Below the pieces are notes generated by a model that did not search any database, was not told the DNA's origin, and saw nothing but the letters and a program-made list of their open reading frames with translations. Shown here one piece after another: positions 25,290 through 37,520 of a stretch of 64,000 nucleotides of DNA (within the stretch, counting starts at the first letter, position 1; every line of letters starts with the position of its first letter). Location: positions 70,001 through 134,000 of the forward strand of contig CAJHNH020000787.1 in assembly GCA_905116865.2 (NCBI GenBank). The letters are read 5' to 3'. The position numbers and the translations under genes were made by a program. The DNA comes from Candidula unifasciata (lineage: Eukaryota > Mollusca > Gastropoda > Stylommatophora > Geomitridae).

Positions 25290-25990
25290 CCCCCCCCCCC
25301 CCCCCCCCGTCACAGGAACACAAATCTGCGGGAATAGTGTGGATGGTTGAGAACATGCACTTGTTTTAGGGCCAACAATTCCTGTTCAGAAACCGCCCTT
25401 TACGCCTGTGCATAGTCATGAAGAAGAAACAAAATGCAAAGTGTTGAACACAAACCGGCAAGCAAGTTTTTTCTTGCCCACATTTTCCAAAAACAATGTT
25501 ACAAAAAGTCTCTGTATTGACACCAAATGAATCTAACATCATCCTCACAGTCGAACAAACATCTTCTTGTATCTGTTCTCGAAAGTTTGCAATTGGGCGT
25601 CTAGGTCTAGTTGCATTTGTAATCATTTGCACAACACTTTTGAATCGTGAATACCAGCTGAAAAAATGTGCAAGAGATAAACAATTATCCCCATAAACTA
25701 ATCGCTCAATTCGACTGTTGCAATAGCACTTCTTCTGAGTTTTAAACATAATTTAATGTCAGCTTTTTTGCTCCATGCTGATTAGGTAACGATGCACCTA
25801 TGAATAGGTTTACACAATGGCAGCCTGTTTGGTGTCTGCTTAACGAGCGGTGACTAAAAGTTGCCAGATCACAGACGAAGGTTGCCTTTTTGGATTCCAT
25901 GCTGTGAATAATAGATGACATTTTTGTCTTAGGCATAAAAAATTCAGTCAGTTTACCTGATAATCGGACCTTGTTTGTAATCCACAATTA
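25290..25990 (-). pseudogene. mariner/Tc1-like transposase fossil, internally deleted
   Basis: On the minus strand, KADIKLCLKL (about 25770) then VYGDNCLSLAHFFSWYSRFK and TRPRRPIAN match the helix-turn-helix region of mariner transposases (YGDDCLS...FEWF.RFK...GRP). STVRMMLDSFGVNTETFCNI corresponds to the second helix-turn-helix. The catalytic middle is then missing. In a shifted frame HDYAQA, LALKQVHVLNHPHYS near 25330-25400 matches HDNAPAH...FL..KQI.VLEHPPYSPDLAP, so the second catalytic Asp block survives in altered form. It ends in poly-C (25290-25308). A frame change and internal deletion make it dead. Confidence 0.75.
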
Positions 25991-26142
25991 TATATATGAT
26001 GACGATGTCGATGTTGACGAATTTAAATAAATTAAATGCTTGAAATAGTTATGTTAATTATGTCAATTTAACATGAACTCTTAAAAGGTCAAAAAGGTAA
26101 GTAGTATGTTCTAACTGTTGTAATTATTGGTTATCATCTAGC

Positions 26143-26302
<160 letters not shown>

Positions 26303-27753
26303 TTAAAAAAAATTAACAAACCAAACATGCAATCTTGTCTTCCTTGCAATAATGCTCATGAAAAAGATGACACTTATTATTATTATTGGTCTTCCGCACT
26401 GAACTGGAATTGCCTGAGGTGAGATCTCATTAAGGTTTTCACAGTCATAGAAAACCTAACAGGTGACAGTTTGAATTGTTTGAAGTGTAAACCCAAAGAA
26501 AAGAGGGCAAGTTGTTTAGAAATGAACTTGTCGAAAAGCATTCACTACACAAGTATCAGGATAACATATTCAAAGAAGACATACATATATAATGGTCACA
26601 CCTATTTAGAGGAAAATGTAAAGCATGTTTTGGGGTGGGAGAGAGGGTAGTGAACCATTTTCACCCTGATAAATTGTGTTACAATATGAATGTCGCCAGG
26701 TAAAGAATATGAATGAGATATTTGAATTTAACGAGTACGAAGCCGAGATGTACGGGGAAAATGTTGAACAAATAAAACCCGGGCGAACTGAAAAAAACAC
26801 CAGAAAGTCGGATGCGGGCGTAATTCTAATGTGGGCGACAGAAGATTACATAAGGTCTTAGAAAGAGGGAGTGGGCAGTCTTGTCTGGCACAGGGAGCAT
26901 GTGAGCATGTGGAGAATCTGTGACGTTTGATTGAAGGCACGCATCCAGTAAAACTGAGATTCAAAAGCCCTACTTGACCTGTCAGCAAGAACCGACTCAA
27001 GCCGTCAGCCAGCGCTTATAGTGTGTGTTCGCACGTCATGAAGAATTGTCATTGTTGTTCAATTTTTGTTTCGTAATTGACTTCTGAATTTTCGTCTGAA
27101 GGTAAAGTTGATCGTTGTAAATTGATCCAAGTCGATGCGAGTACCTAAACGTATGATGCCTCACCATGTACTGGCTGAAGAAATAGCGAGTGGAGAATAA
27201 AGAGTGACAACCATCGTGTCGTTCAATGTCGTCCATTTTTACCTGTTAAGTTGACTGTCAGTGCACGAGAGAGAAGTCCGCAGGCGACTGGAGCCAAATT
27301 GAATGCACTTTGCAGCTGCGCTTCAATTTATTGTTAAAATTTAGCACCCAGTATTGACTGACATTTTTCTTTATTCGAAAGCAGATTTTATTTAAACTTT
27401 AAATACGTAGTAGAAAAACAAACAAATGTGACACAGTGAATAGTGATAACACCCTTATAAAGTCATTATATTATTGAGATGTTGATGACAAAAGTTAGTT
27501 TGTGTGTGTGTTTTTTTTTAAAAACATTTTTGCATAAGTAAACAGGAAATGGCGTAGAACATACATTTGCGTCTAAAAAGAAAGACCTTATAGAAACTAG
27601 TCTGGCAAATATTTGTTAACAGTTTAAAGCATTGATGCTTACCACCGTCAATACGTCGAACATATACTTGTAAAGAAGTCAGGTCCAGAAAGAAAGTGAC
27701 TTTCCTTGCCCTTTATGCCTCGTAGTTTCACAGCGCCTGTCCTATGTTGAGAT
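26303..27753. other. No recognised feature
   Basis: A frame at 26676-26861 (+) is acidic and E/N-rich with no domain I know. The remainder is unassigned. Confidence 0.45.
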
Positions 27754-28035
27754 GGTGTCACGCTTAATGACAGACCAACAACGGGGACCTTTTTTACTCG
27801 TTGTATCAGTCGCCGGCGAAATCGCGTTTCCTATATTCCAAGATGTGAGTACTTTCAAGGGTCCCACCCCCCCCCACCCCACCCCTCCCTCACCCTTTCC
27901 ACGCCACAACCTTAGCCTACGTTCTACGAGAAAATAAAGCCTTCGTCCCACGACTGCATGCAGCAGATGAAGAAAATAAAAAAGGGTAAATACGTTCTGT
28001 TGCTAGACTGTCATTAAGTCACTAAGCGTGACACC
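27754..28035. repeat. Candidate MITE with 18-bp terminal inverted repeats
   Basis: GGTGTCACGCTTAATGAC (27754-27771) is the inverse of GTCACTAAGCGTGACACC (28018-28035) with one mismatch, enclosing about 280 bases. The interior has a C-rich run (27868-27900). No target duplication was clear, so the limits are tentative. Confidence 0.5.
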
Positions 28036-28474
28036 CCCGCAACAAACGACAGGCCCTGCAACTCTACGAGCCATACATAACAAGGGATGTTATTCTCTTT
28101 CTATGCCCGACTTTGTTACTTGAACCATCGAACGTTAAACATAAAAGTCATGTCTTTGGAGTGCTGTCAGCGTAATAAGAACGAGCAAAATTGCAAAAGA
28201 AAAACATTCCAAGAATACCAGGACTAAAACTAGACATACAAATCAGTAATGAGCAATATTTGGGGCAGATTGACCAATCAGGAGAAAAATTATGTCTGCC
28301 ACAGACAGCCTCATTGGAGAAATGTAATGCACACTGAACAAAGAAATTGTCTGTAATAAGATACCGCGACGACAAGAAATATTGTAGAAATCTAATGATA
28401 AAAAAAAAAAAAGTACAAAGCAGAAGACAAAGCATATATTCGACAGCTCCGCCAACACTTAGCTTACTTAACCC
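28036..28474. other. No recognised feature
   Basis: Short shadow frames only. Confidence 0.5.
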
Positions 28475-28650
28475 CGTCACCATATGGGACGCATTTTTCG
28501 TTATTTTGAAGCTTTTTTTACCCTAATATAACCTTACTGTTTAACGGAGTTTCTGAGACATATTCAAGTGTGATCCTCAGCTGAATGGCGGCACTTTGTG
28601 TATTCGGCCGTTTATCGCTTAGTGGGATATCCTGGTGGGGTTGTTAAAAA
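28475..28650 (+). repeat. 190-bp interspersed repeat, copy R3 (diverged)
   Basis: Starts CCCGTCACCATATGGGACGC, continues TTTTCGTTATTTTGAAGC, and ends TTTATCGCTTAGTGGGATATCCTGGTGGGG. The centre is rearranged compared with R2. CTTACTTAA directly precedes it. Confidence 0.75.
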
Positions 28651-29269
28651 AAAAAACAACAACCACACACACACTAGCTAGGCGAACTGAAGAAAGAGAA
28701 GAAGAATAAGAAAAAAAAAAGAAAAATTGAAGTTCTTTTTTTAAACATTTTTTTGTATCTTTATCTGTATTTATTTACATATATTTCTTGATTAATTAAT
28801 AATGTGTATGTGATAAAATTACAGGAATAAATATGTTGCATTAAAAATATAATTACCGAGTTCCCTTACAGCGTCAAAAGTACCACTCTTGCTAGTATAA
28901 ACGAGAACTAGACTTGTTAGCAAAGAGACAAACAGTATAATAGAATCGTTGACTAAAAATAGTTAGATTTTTTTTTTTCAAGACACAAGTGTCATTCTTA
29001 TAACTGTCTTGATGTTTTTTTTTTTTTTACCAGGCAACAGAGGATGTACGTATCTGTGGTTTGGAACAATCGTATATTTAAATAATAGAATGTTTCATGC
29101 TGTGTGGTGTTTTTTTTATATTGCGTCTAATCACGTGTTGTTTTCTCATTGGGGATAAGAGGACAGACAATCAAGTATTCGATTTGCGAATACATACATT
29201 ATAAATCATGATTTGTTTATCCTATAGTTATTTCTAGTTACTCCACTTAAATATTAAATTATTGTTTCC
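28651..29269. other. No recognised feature
   Basis: A/T homopolymer-rich sequence. Confidence 0.5.
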
Positions 29270-29475
29270 CATCCTTTTTAGGACGAAATTTTTTGTTATT
29301 TGAAGCCCTAATCCGGCTCTTGCCAGGGGCCGCAATATAGACTGGTCAGAATTATGACCTAAAGGCTGAACGCAGTTTATGGGACCTCCCCACGGTGATC
29401 CTCACCCACATGGTTGCACATTGTGTCATCGGGTGTTTTTCGCTTGTGTGATGTCTGGTGGGGTAGAAAGTCAGT
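29270..29475 (+). repeat. 190-bp interspersed repeat, copy R4
   Basis: Contains GGCTCTTGCCAGGGGCCGCA, GGCTGAACGCAGTTTATGGG, CATTGTGTCATCGGGTG and GTGTGATGTCTGGTGGGGT in the same order as R2. It ends beside (TCAG)n at 29470-29480. Confidence 0.88.
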
Positions 29476-29604
29476 CAGTCACTCGGCTTTTAAATACTAC
29501 AGGCTCTTGTAGCATCATTCCAACGTCATTAAGCAAATTGTTTAATGTTTTCTGGCTACTATAACTTTAAAGCATTAAGTAAACCTTTGAAATGTGACAA
29601 CTCT

Positions 29605-29695
29605 ACAGACGTCAGCGCCTATAGCTTAGTTGCTTAGTTAGTGTAAATAATCTGCATACATTTTTGAACCGAGTTCAACCTAGGCTGCTGGCGAT
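29605..29695 (+). repeat. Possible tRNA-derived SINE head
   Basis: GCGCCTATAGCTTAGTTGC resembles a tRNA 5' end with box A (TAGCTTAGTTG). GAGTTCAACCTAGGC about 50 bases on resembles box B. It is decayed, and only one such copy was noticed. Confidence 0.35.
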
Positions 29696-30470
29696 CTGGA
29701 TGCTGCACGCCAGATGTTCGGATTCAACAGTAACAAGAGATCACACCATTCACGCCCAAGGATAATAGTGAACGTAAAGGTAACGGCGAGAGGATCGACT
29801 TCATTGCACCAGGTTTGATCCCATATAGCTCAGTCTCTCTACGCAGAACAGCTAGCTGCCTGCCGAGAGCGTCGCACAGAGCACGACATCCGTAGCTCAT
29901 ACTACAATTCACAGGGATCTAAATACAGAGCTTAAAATTGCCAAATGAAATCACAAACAGTAAATGATGATGTTAGTTCTGTGATGTCCTGTAAAGGATG
30001 CGCAACAAATTTAACTATAGGGGTGTCATATTTTAAGAAGACAAGACTCATGTCAATTTCTAAGATGGCCTTGATAAACTGTGTTTTTCAATTCTTTTAA
30101 TAACTTATAACAATGTTTAAAAATTCATAACTTACTTCCCATACATTTGACTATTGTCTATGGTTTGATTAAATTATATTTACTGTAATGTCAAAGACCA
30201 CATTTCCAATAATCTTTTTTTTTTTTCCGTGAACAATGCAATGCTGACACCTTAGCTAGGCAGCAATGAACAACGTTATGTTTGTATAAATTTCATACTT
30301 GTGATTTGCTTTGTTTTTGTTTCTATCAATGTATTTTCATGTGACTAAAATAAGTTTGTTCTATGGAGCATTATGTATTGTTAACTCTGTTCCTTCTATT
30401 ACCGAGCATTCAAGTGCATAACAACAATGATGACTGTTATTATCTGATTTTCGTGTGTGTAAGTAAACAT
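29696..30470. other. No recognised feature
   Basis: Short frames only; none shows a domain. Confidence 0.5.
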
Positions 30471-30965
30471 AAAATGAGATCTATGAAGGATATAACAATG
30501 CGTGTGGTTAATGGACATACTATAAACAACGCACATTACGTTGATGAAACTGTTATGACAGCTACATTACAGAAAGAACTACACAAATTGACAGATAGTG
30601 TTGTTGTAGAAAGTGAAACAAATCGGTCTCAGCTTAAATAATGCGAAGACGGAAGTAACTGTATTATCAAAGACTACAGTATTGTCTAAATGTATTATGA
30701 CAATCAATTGTGTTATTTAAGAACAAGAACATTCAATGAAGTATCTAAGGACATAGATAACACACGAATAAAGAGCAGAATATGCGAGGCCAAAAGGGAA
30801 TTTTATAGAAATGAAGAACATAGTGTGCAACAAATCCATGTTAATAGAGATGAGGAATCCTAGACAATTATTGAAACAGACCAACCAATGTCTTGATGCG
30901 TCAGAGATGTGGTTTCTCCTAAGAGTTTGTGAAATCTCTGGACAAGCAAACGAACACACAACATT
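30471..30965 (+). pseudogene. RTE-like LINE RT fragment
   Basis: VVNGHTINNAHYVDETVMTA (from about 30507) is an altered form of the RT catalytic block G..INN.RYADDTV. It is followed by LQKELHKLTDSVVVES and decayed thumb blocks (FNEVSKDIDNT from a shifted frame) to about 30960. The catalytic YADD reads YVDE, and several stops are present. Confidence 0.75.
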
Positions 30966-31129
30966 TTTTTTTTTATAGTTTTACAAACTGGGCACGCAAG
31001 CCCGTCTTACATTCGACCCTTCGAAATACTAATCTGTCACACAATAATTGTATTCTATCAAAATAGGATGCGTTGTTTATGTAACGAATAGCAAGGGGAA
31101 AACGCAAAAAGCAGGTATAATAAAATGCA

Positions 31130-31300
31130 TGGGCACAAACACCCACCAATACAAACATAGACATACACACATTTATACACAGCCGCTGATGCAGTCACTC
31201 ACTCCTCACTTACACGTACTAGCATACACACACACACACATACATACGTTAATACATACATTCATATGTACACACATTCATCCATGCACTTGTCTACTCG
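31130..31300. repeat. CA-rich low-complexity tract
   Basis: Degenerate ACACAY/ATACATAC repeats, with an uninterrupted (AC)n near 31227-31240. Confidence 0.85.
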
Positions 31301-32334
31301 CCTAACGCTTTCAAGCCTATACGCATGTATAATCATGTGTTCTGCTTGTTACATCCTCAACTCTCCTTTTTTCAGCGTGTGTCCCTGAGCAATGATTTTT
31401 CTATACAGAACATCTGGCAATTTATGTTATATAGTTATACTTATTTATGTTTTCATCTCGGTTACAGATTGTTTATATACTTATTTTTTTTTTAATTTAA
31501 TCTTTTAAAAATTAAAACAATTGAATCGATTCGCGTACACTCCTTCAATTTACAACCTATTAATTCGACATTACTGCTAAATTGTTCCAATTTGTCTAAC
31601 ATCAGGAATGATAGTACACGAAATGAACCGAACATTGCACCCCCCCCCCCCCCCACCCCCCAAAGACCCAAAAAAAATGAGGATACACAGAAAAAGAGTA
31701 AGTAGCTAATAAGAATAATTTCACTGTTTCTCCATTATCAGTGGTGTATCGTAAGTTGTATCAATTATGTATAAATGTTACCTATTGTCTTGTCCTAATA
31801 GATTATGTCCAGATTCCGGTATGTATAGCTGTAATGAAATACCAGCTTACGCTATACCAGAAAAGGCTCGAAAAGGCGTTTATTTATGGTACCCTTAAGT
31901 CTTACAGTAATTCGGTGTATCAAAATTGATAAACTCGGGCGCGATGGTTTTAGCACTGTGTTTTATTGTTTACATTAGAGGTTAGCAATTACTTTTCACA
32001 ATCCCCAAAGTGCCAAATTGATTTCCAAAATTGGCCGTTTAAGAAAACAAAAACTAAACAAAAAAAGTTGTCTTTGCTTTCAATCAATGGTACGAGAGCC
32101 AAAAATTTGAGGATTTTGGTGCACAACAAGGTAATATTTTCAATGGCAACCCCTGTTGCGAAGCTTGGTCATATTTTATAAATTTTTGAGACAGAATTTC
32201 TTATCCGAGAAAAAAAAACATTTGAATTACGACGATTGGCATGCTTTGATAATGATTGTATAAGTAATATGTGATATGTATATTTAATGATAACATTTTG
32301 TTTTATTGGCTTGCCACTATATTGTTAATGGAGA
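31301..32334. other. No recognised feature; poly-C tract
   Basis: A run of C lies at 31639-31654. Short frames have no domain. Confidence 0.5.
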
Positions 32335-32725
32335 ACAACCACGACAATTACTAACAAATTACAGACATGCATTAACTGGTGCCGGCGCCGAATAGAGGGA
32401 ATTAAATGGTATGATAGAATAGCTAATGTAGAACTTTGGCTGAGAACTAAACAGGCTCCAGTGGACCAAGAGGTGAGGAAAAGACGATGTCGTCGAATAG
32501 GACACCCCCTGAGAAAAGAGGAGAACAGCATAACTAGAATGTCTTTGCATTGGAACCCACAGGGGCATAGGAATAAAGGAAGGCCACACAAAAAATGGAG
32601 AAGAGAGCTGGGGAATGAAGTTAGAAAGATGGGGAGGACATGGGGAGAGCTTTATGCAATGGCGAAGGATAGAACGACTTGGCGTGAGTTGGTTGAGGGC
32701 CTATGCTCCATTGGGGGATAGAAAA
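32335..32725 (+). pseudogene. LINE C-terminal fragment (GRP.KKWRRE type)
   Basis: One long stretch reads LQTCINWCRRRIEGIKWYDR, then ELWLRTKQAPVDQEVRKRRC, then RRIGHPLRKEENSITRMSLH, NKGRPHKKWRRELGNEV and a closing TTWRELVEGLCSI. This is the conserved C-terminal end of a LINE RT protein after the palm and thumb. It has few disruptions over its last 130 codons and ends with TAG at about 32721. It is likely younger than the family I pieces. No RT core is present. Confidence 0.85.
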
Positions 32726-33034
32726 GCAGAAAAAAAAGAAGACTATTGTTGTTTAAATTTGACCTCTATTGTATTTTTTAACTATGGGGCAAATATTATC
32801 TTTCTCAGCATAAGAAATAGTCAGAAAGTTGCGAAAACATTCGTATGTATTTGCAAAGGGCAGTACTTTTTTCAGATTTATATCATGTGTCTTCCTATGT
32901 CATATTTGTCATGGTAAAATTGTAATCAAAATATCATACTCGTGTTCTTTAAAAGTATTCTAATGTTTAAATTCGGTAAAAAATTCCTCGATTGTGTATG
33001 TGTTTATCGTATATATTCAAAAGATGGTCAAGAA
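32726..33034. other. No recognised feature
   Basis: AT-rich spacer. Confidence 0.5.
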
Positions 33035-33185
33035 TAGTCAGAAAATAAAAGCGGCGACACTTGATCTTGAAAATGCCTGCAATAGAACTAAATATATTTT
33101 GATGTCCATCTTACAGAGAAGAGGGTTTGTCCTTAGCCAACATACAAAGCGAAATAAAAGACAGTTCTAGCTGATACTGCTCGTT
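33035..33185 (+). pseudogene. Family I LINE fragment (RT start)
   Basis: IKAATLDLENACNRTKYILM then LQRRGFVLS aligns with the RT block seen at 2800-2750 (minus) and 55112 (plus). It is cut off near 33197 by a different repeat. Confidence 0.7.
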
Positions 33186-33197
33186 CTAGGTATGGAA

Positions 33198-33640
33198 ATA
33201 TCTCATGTAATAATACAATAATGCCTGAGATATTTGTTTTCAAATACAATTTTAATTTTCGTCCCATGTCTTTGGTGGTTCTCCAACATTTACTTGCATA
33301 TGTTACAATTGAAACAATATTGGAACTGAAATTAAGTTAATCGGTTTAAAAACTATACAATTTAGAGTTCACTATTTTATACGCGTATCCAACATAGAGA
33401 CTAATTTAACTTGCTCGCGTTGCATGCTTAAATAATTTGTTTTCCGTTACTAACCAGATATTGCAATTAGTCCTTGACTAAACTCTAAAATGTTTCAAGA
33501 TAACACCAAATATGTTTTCGGTAGAGAAAAAATAGTTTTCTATGTTCCATAACTGATGTACCTTTACTTTCACAGCGTTAAATTCCATGTCACACTTTGT
33601 TACCATTGACACAACATTGTTCTTGAAAGACACACTTCGG
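33198..33640. repeat. Dispersed repeat X
   Basis: 33198-33312 matches 63893-64000 almost base for base (CCTGAGATATTTGTTTTCAA then TGTCTTTGGTGGTTCTCCAA). 33417-33633 matches 42594-42805 (GTTGCATGC, AGTCCTTGACTAAACT, TTTGTTACCATTGA, ACATTGTTC). No coding sequence. It may be the 3' part of an unidentified retroelement. Confidence 0.75.
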
Positions 33641-33663
33641 CAATGTCTGTTTACCATTATTTA

Positions 33664-33688
33664 ACTTTGTTTTCTCTCTGTCTCTGTC

Positions 33689-33746
<58 letters not shown>

Positions 33747-33800
33747 GGACTCACACACACACACACACTCTCTCTCTTTCTCTCTCTCACCCCTCTCTCC
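33664..33800. repeat. (CT)n-(AC)n-(CT)n microsatellite
   Basis: (CT)n to 33744, (AC)n at 33751-33768, then a second CT-rich run. Confidence 0.97.
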
Positions 33801-34260
33801 CCCTCGTTAAGAGTCTATACATTAATTACATTCTGATATTGTTTATACCTGTATTTAATTACCTCTTTGACATGTATACAATGATATATAAAAAACACCA
33901 TTCATATGTGCTCGTATGTGTGTGTTTGTGTGGTGGCGTTCCTTTTTAAAAGCTTGTGCACCTGACTAGATATATTAAAAACGTTGATATGAATGCAATA
34001 TTTCACCAGACATCTTTGTTTTGCATTCGTATAAAATGTATCCGCTTTTATCGTGTTTATCGCTGGATTAGATTTCGCGCTTTAACGTGGTGCTTTTAAA
34101 AAGCTGCTCTAATATCGTGCCACTCTTCGAACATACTTCTTTCATCGTTTTCTCTTATATTATGTAGTTATTATACTACATCTTTTATTATTCTCTTATT
34201 TACTCTATGTAGACAGTGTCCATATATGGATTGATCCATTTAGTCATGCAATAATTCATT
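33801..34260. repeat. Dispersed segment shared with 49372-50090
   Basis: Both copies follow a (CT)n tract and share blocks in order: ATTACCTCTTTGACATGTA / ATTACTTATCTCTTTGACACG, GACTAGATATAT, GCTCTAAT and ACTCTATGTA. Diverged. Family unknown. Confidence 0.55.
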
Positions 34261-34639
34261 CATGCCTAATTGCCTATGCTCCTCTATTTTCATAACTAAA
34301 TAATTTCGCTTGATATATTTAAAGTATGTTGCGACTCCTGCATTATTAAAGCATAGATGCGTTTTGTCAGGCACCAGTAAACTAACATGCAAGTAACGAC
34401 GTGATATTATTGCTTTTCCAGTAGTTTGACATTTTAACAATATATCAACATCCGAAAAAGCTAAAATTGCGTGGACAACAATACACACGTGCATCCGATC
34501 TCACGATCAAGAAACCAGGGGAAATTACTAGCAATACATGTGAAAAAATTCCAACCCCTAGCACATGAGGCGGACACCATACCTCGAGACCATGTAGCTT
34601 CCCTGCTTTTCCAGATCAAAGTGGCAGTACTAAAGATTT
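34261..34639. other. No recognised feature
   Basis: AT-rich lead into the duplicated unit; no domain. Confidence 0.45.
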
Positions 34640-35599
34640 TTTTAAATCATCAGTACAATGGAAAGAACCAAAAAAAAAAAAGTGGCGACAAATCTTCGAT
34701 AGCAATTAATTTAAAAAAAAAAAAAGTAAAATGTGAATCAAAAAATGATTTCATAAGAAATTACCTTACCCTATTATATTATAGTTCAATATACTTGTTT
34801 TTTTTCAAAAACTGAATCCGAAAAAAAAAAAGAATTCATAATAATGTCAGAAACATATACAATGTAGTAGGGCAATTCAATTTGCTGAAAGAGTAAATCA
34901 AATGAACAGTCTTTACTTTGTTATAAAGTACTTTGTTATTAAATGTTATTTTAATATTTCATTTAGGTCTCCGAATATGTAAGTAGTCTTCTAGCTATTT
35001 ACGACCTGATGACTAGTTCTGTCTGGCTGATTTAAATTTCTTACATACATTAGAAGTATACTAGATGGTAAAAAGATCCTGTTTTTATTGTAAATACATG
35101 TAGGCTGCAAGGCAAGCCTATTTGTTGTGCACATTCTGAGGTTGTGTATTTTCATTATGGCATCATATTCGGAAATATTATAATATCATATTCTTTTGAA
35201 TCCTCGGATATGTTTGCTTTTGAAAGATGCTTAAACCAAGTTATGTCTTTCACTGGATGAAACATTAATCATGACACATTTCGATATCTTAGTTTCATAT
35301 TAAGAGCAATCTTGAATTCTTGATGCGTATGTAGAGCATTTTATCTATCAATAATTACAAGAACACTTTTTTTAACCTGATTTGTCAGGTATTTTATGTT
35401 GGATTTCCAGAGCATAAGTGTTGGAACCAGCCTGAATCGTTTTAGTAACCACTCGTGAGAAATGAAAGAATTTAAAATAAAATAGGAGTCAAATACGCCA
35501 TCCCCTATGATGGTGCCCTTCTCCATAGGTGAACTTGCAAATGCAATTTTTATGCGTAAGTCACAAACATCAGCAGGTAGATTTGAAATCAGCAATGAA

Positions 35600-37490
35600 A
35601 TGCCTATCAATACATGCCCTGAGGTTAAACTAAAGATGCTGGACATTTTTAGCCTCAGGTGGCAAAAAAGATTGATACTACCAAGTATGTAGAGAAGCCA
35701 TCACAATCATATGATCGACTTCAGAATAATATTTGACACAGTGTGGAAATATGTCTTCTTTGGAAATCTGAGGCGAAGTGCTGTTCAAAGTAAAATGCTT
35801 AGAGGCATTCCCTTTTTTCGACACCACAGGAGAAAATGAGTCACTTGTGATGACATGAAGAGAAGAAAATAACCCCGATGAAGGACCTCCTTACATAAAT
35901 GAAGGCTACCCTGCGTGCACATGCACTCTGCTGTACTGTTAAACAAACTACAGCAGCAATTTTGCGACCGCAACAAGCAAGGTATCTCTTAATGACATGG
36001 GCAGAAAATTAGGATATTGCCATCAATACAAGCATGTATTAACGACTCTTTTCACCTGTTACCCCATAGACAGTTACTATTATTCACTTACGAACAACTT
36101 TGATAATGAAAGAACGTTTCCTAACTGATCATGGAGTGACATTGGATAAAAGGCCCATATAAAGTAAATATATACAGATTGCAGAAGATATGGCAAGGAG
36201 ACATCTAGGGCTACTTATTAACCAATCAAGTGCAATTCGGGCAGGGAATAAAACAACCCTAAAGAAAGATTATAATGAAATCAATATACCCCCATATGTA
36301 GTGTAGTTTGATGCAAGAGCTTCTTCGTCAGCTTCTAGTTTCCAATAAAGTCATTAGACAAAGTGTAAAAACAAGCGCTCAAACATGTCACAGGATCCAT
36401 GAAAATGTACCAATCCTGGAGATCGAGAAAAAGATTTGAATTGAGACATCGTAAGACAAGAGCTAAATCTGTGATCCAGATGGAGAAGTGTAAAATTGTG
36501 CAGTCACATCAAATTAAAGCAAGATTAGATGATCTGGAATTTAAGCTTCTAAAATATAGTAGTTTTGCCCATGGAGGGGGAAACAAAACTTAAAATGTCA
36601 GTATCAAGCAGACATACCTGTGAGAACAACACTTCTGAAACTAACCATATACCCTCTAAATGGAAGCAAGCTAACGACATAACACAGATAATGAATTCGG
36701 TCAACTGCCTCACAACTGAAGATGAGTCCATTTACCTTTTTGAAAAAAAAAACGATCAGCTTGTCTAAGTATGATCCGGAAATAGGAATAAACTCACAGG
36801 GGAGCAAGTACAGCAGGGATCTACCAGTCATCAGTAGAAATTATCCTCGTCGACACGCGTTTCGGCCCACGATTCCTAGACGCATTCGGAGGTGGGCCCT
36901 CCTGAGTTCATGAAGCTCAGGGCTGGTTCCCTGCTGCACGGGATTACCGGATGGTGGAAAAACTATACCGAAATGTCGTAGATACATACTTACACGCATT
37001 TGTCAGCAACCGTTGTGGTTACAAATGAGGCTGATGATACCATCTTTATCACATATCCAGACAACCGCCGCCACACACAAAATGTGTTCTCTCATGTAAA
37101 ACCTAGTGTAACTTAACCTTACAGCAGAAATACTACCACTAAAGCAGATTGTCGACATTTTACACAACACAAGTTCGGAATGCAACCAAATGGTCAGCTT
37201 CACAGGTGCGCTATCGGTGTTCCAAGTCCACATTAGTCGTTTAAACTCCCACACCTGAAATTTAAGTTAGCAAGGTGGCTGCCCAAAAGCGCATTGTAAG
37301 CTAATGGGTGTTATCCCACTTTGGTATACCAGAAAACAAACCAGCGGATAAACTTGTTAAGAAAGGGACTGAACATGACACGAAAGACAGTGCAATAATG
37401 TACTTCGAGGGGAAAAAATGGCATCCAGTCTATCATACGTGAATAGCATCTGGCCAGAGATGACTATCACTAGCTCAATCGGCATGGATA
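35600..37490 (+). pseudogene. Family II LINE pol remnant in unit A (RT plus RNase H)
   Basis: RT pieces: IDFRIIFDTVWKYVFFGNLR (about 35716-35775) matches the LINE block IDF..AFD.VW..GL..KL.R. After a broken palm, RFLTDHGVTLDK-like thumb sequence appears near 36120 and KARRHLGLLINQSS-like sequence near 36190. RNase H: TIFITYPDNRRHTQNV (about 37040), AEILPLKQIVDILHNTS and IPENKPADKLVKKGTEHD (about 37327-37380), the last resembling the G.P.NE.AD.LAKKG block of LINE RNases H. Stops throughout. A 180-bp insertion splits it at 36781-36960. Confidence 0.8.
36781..36960. mobile_element. 180-bp insertion private to unit A
   Basis: Units B and C read straight from GATC..GGA into AACTATAYC, whereas unit A carries 180 extra bases there. 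Inside the insert CAGCAGGGA (36810-36818) is the inverse of TCCCTGCTG (36930-36938), with internal GGCCCAC...GTGGGCC pairing. It is GC-richer than its surroundings. Probably a MITE or hairpin SINE. No clear target duplication. Confidence 0.65.
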
Positions 37491-37520
37491 ATAAATGTCA
37501 CAAGCATATGCACATGCTTT

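Larger units (their letters stand above)
34640..37520 (+). repeat. Duplicated unit A
   Basis: About 2.9 kb, repeated head-to-tail at 37521-40230. It comprises an AT-rich leader of about 0.85 kb (AGAAACATATACAATG near 34850, ACATGTAGGCTG near 35095, GGCATCATATTC near 35159), then a decayed LINE RT, then RNase H. The leader is copied as well as the LINE, which points to duplication of a genomic segment rather than separate LINE insertions. Confidence 0.85.
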
